The notes beneath the pieces are model-generated. The model was not told the origin of the DNA and searched no databases. It was given only the letters and a program-made list of their open reading frames with translations. The position numbers were made by a program, and so were the translations under genes. Shown here piece by piece: positions 5,423 through 5,594 of a stretch of DNA of 5,594 nt. The stretch lies in the NCBI GenBank assembly GCA_012518325.1, contig JAAYSR010000055.1:1-5594 (forward strand), given 5' to 3'. The DNA is from Bacillota bacterium (GTDB taxonomy: Bacteria; Bacillota; Limnochordia; Darwinibacteriales; Darwinibacteriaceae). The number at the start of each line of letters is the position of its first letter. The stretch's first letter is position 1.

Positions 5423-5594
5423 ATGTCATCTGTCCGCATCGGTGTAATTTCCGATACCCATGGCCTATTGCGCAGCCAAGCCAAGGAAATACTCAGAAGC
5501 TGCGACCGCATTGTCCACGCCGGCGATATCGATAATCCCGCAATCCTTGCAGAACTTGACCAGATTGCCCCCACCACTTCAGTCAGAGGAAACA
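5423..5594 (+). CDS. Metallophosphoesterase, YfcE/MJ0936 family (N-terminal part only)
   Basis: Fifty-seven residues are visible before the window ends; the start has an excellent ribosome site, AAAGGAGG (5407-5414), eight bases before ATG. The first metal-binding motifs of the calcineurin-like fold appear in order: D11-x-H13 in 'GVISDTHG', G34-D35 in 'VHAGDID', and G56-N57 in 'SVRGN' at the very edge. These residues coordinate the two metal ions (often Mn or Ni) that activate water for phosphodiester hydrolysis. YfcE-type proteins are usually about 150-185 residues and cytosolic; the natural substrate is generally unknown. The gene follows the operon terminator, so it is probably a separate unit. 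The later His motifs are outside the window and cannot be checked. Confidence 0.9.
   Translation, partial: MSSVRIGVISDTHGLLRSQAKEILRSCDRIVHAGDIDNPAILAELDQIAPTTSVRGN

Overview
The window is ordinary bacterial chromosome with roughly even base composition. All seven genes lie on the + strand and are tightly packed, with no gene-free stretch longer than about 110 bases. Strong GGAGG-type ribosome sites, a near-perfect sigma-70/A promoter and intrinsic terminators fit a Firmicute, perhaps an anaerobic Clostridia-like lineage. The Firmicute-like actuator region of the metal ATPase supports this. The taxonomic guess is an inference; no single gene here proves it.

Layout. Positions 1-510 hold the 3' part of a substrate-binding protein of the iron-siderophore/B12 ABC importer type. 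Positions 576-1121 encode a secreted protein made of three LysM repeats, followed by a hairpin with a GCAA loop (1129-1155). Positions 1231-1992 encode a secreted protein that appears to join a carbohydrate-binding-like beta-sandwich to a C-terminal domain resembling that of LPP20-type lipoproteins. It ends at a good terminator (2020-2049).

The core of the window is a metal-resistance transcription unit (about 2051-5390). A TTGACA-17-TATACT promoter is followed immediately by a SmtB/CadC-type operator. Next come an ArsR/SmtB-family repressor carrying residues for both the alpha3N and alpha5 metal sites, a 698-residue P1B-2 Zn/Cd/Pb-exporting ATPase, and a secreted SIMPL-domain (DUF541) protein. 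The unit closes with a 14-bp-stem terminator. The expected behaviour is that rising cytosolic Zn(II), Cd(II) or Pb(II) releases the repressor, and the ATPase then pumps the metal out. The SIMPL protein is the unusual passenger: it starts 25 bases after the ATPase stop with no terminator between, so it is probably made under the same metal control.

After the terminator, a YfcE/MJ0936-type metallophosphoesterase begins at 5423 and runs off the window.

I found no tRNA, rRNA, CRISPR array, insertion sequence, attachment site or replication origin. The region is mostly made of known families. The points most worth a second look are the metal operon plus SIMPL arrangement, the two-domain secreted protein and the doubled operator symmetry.
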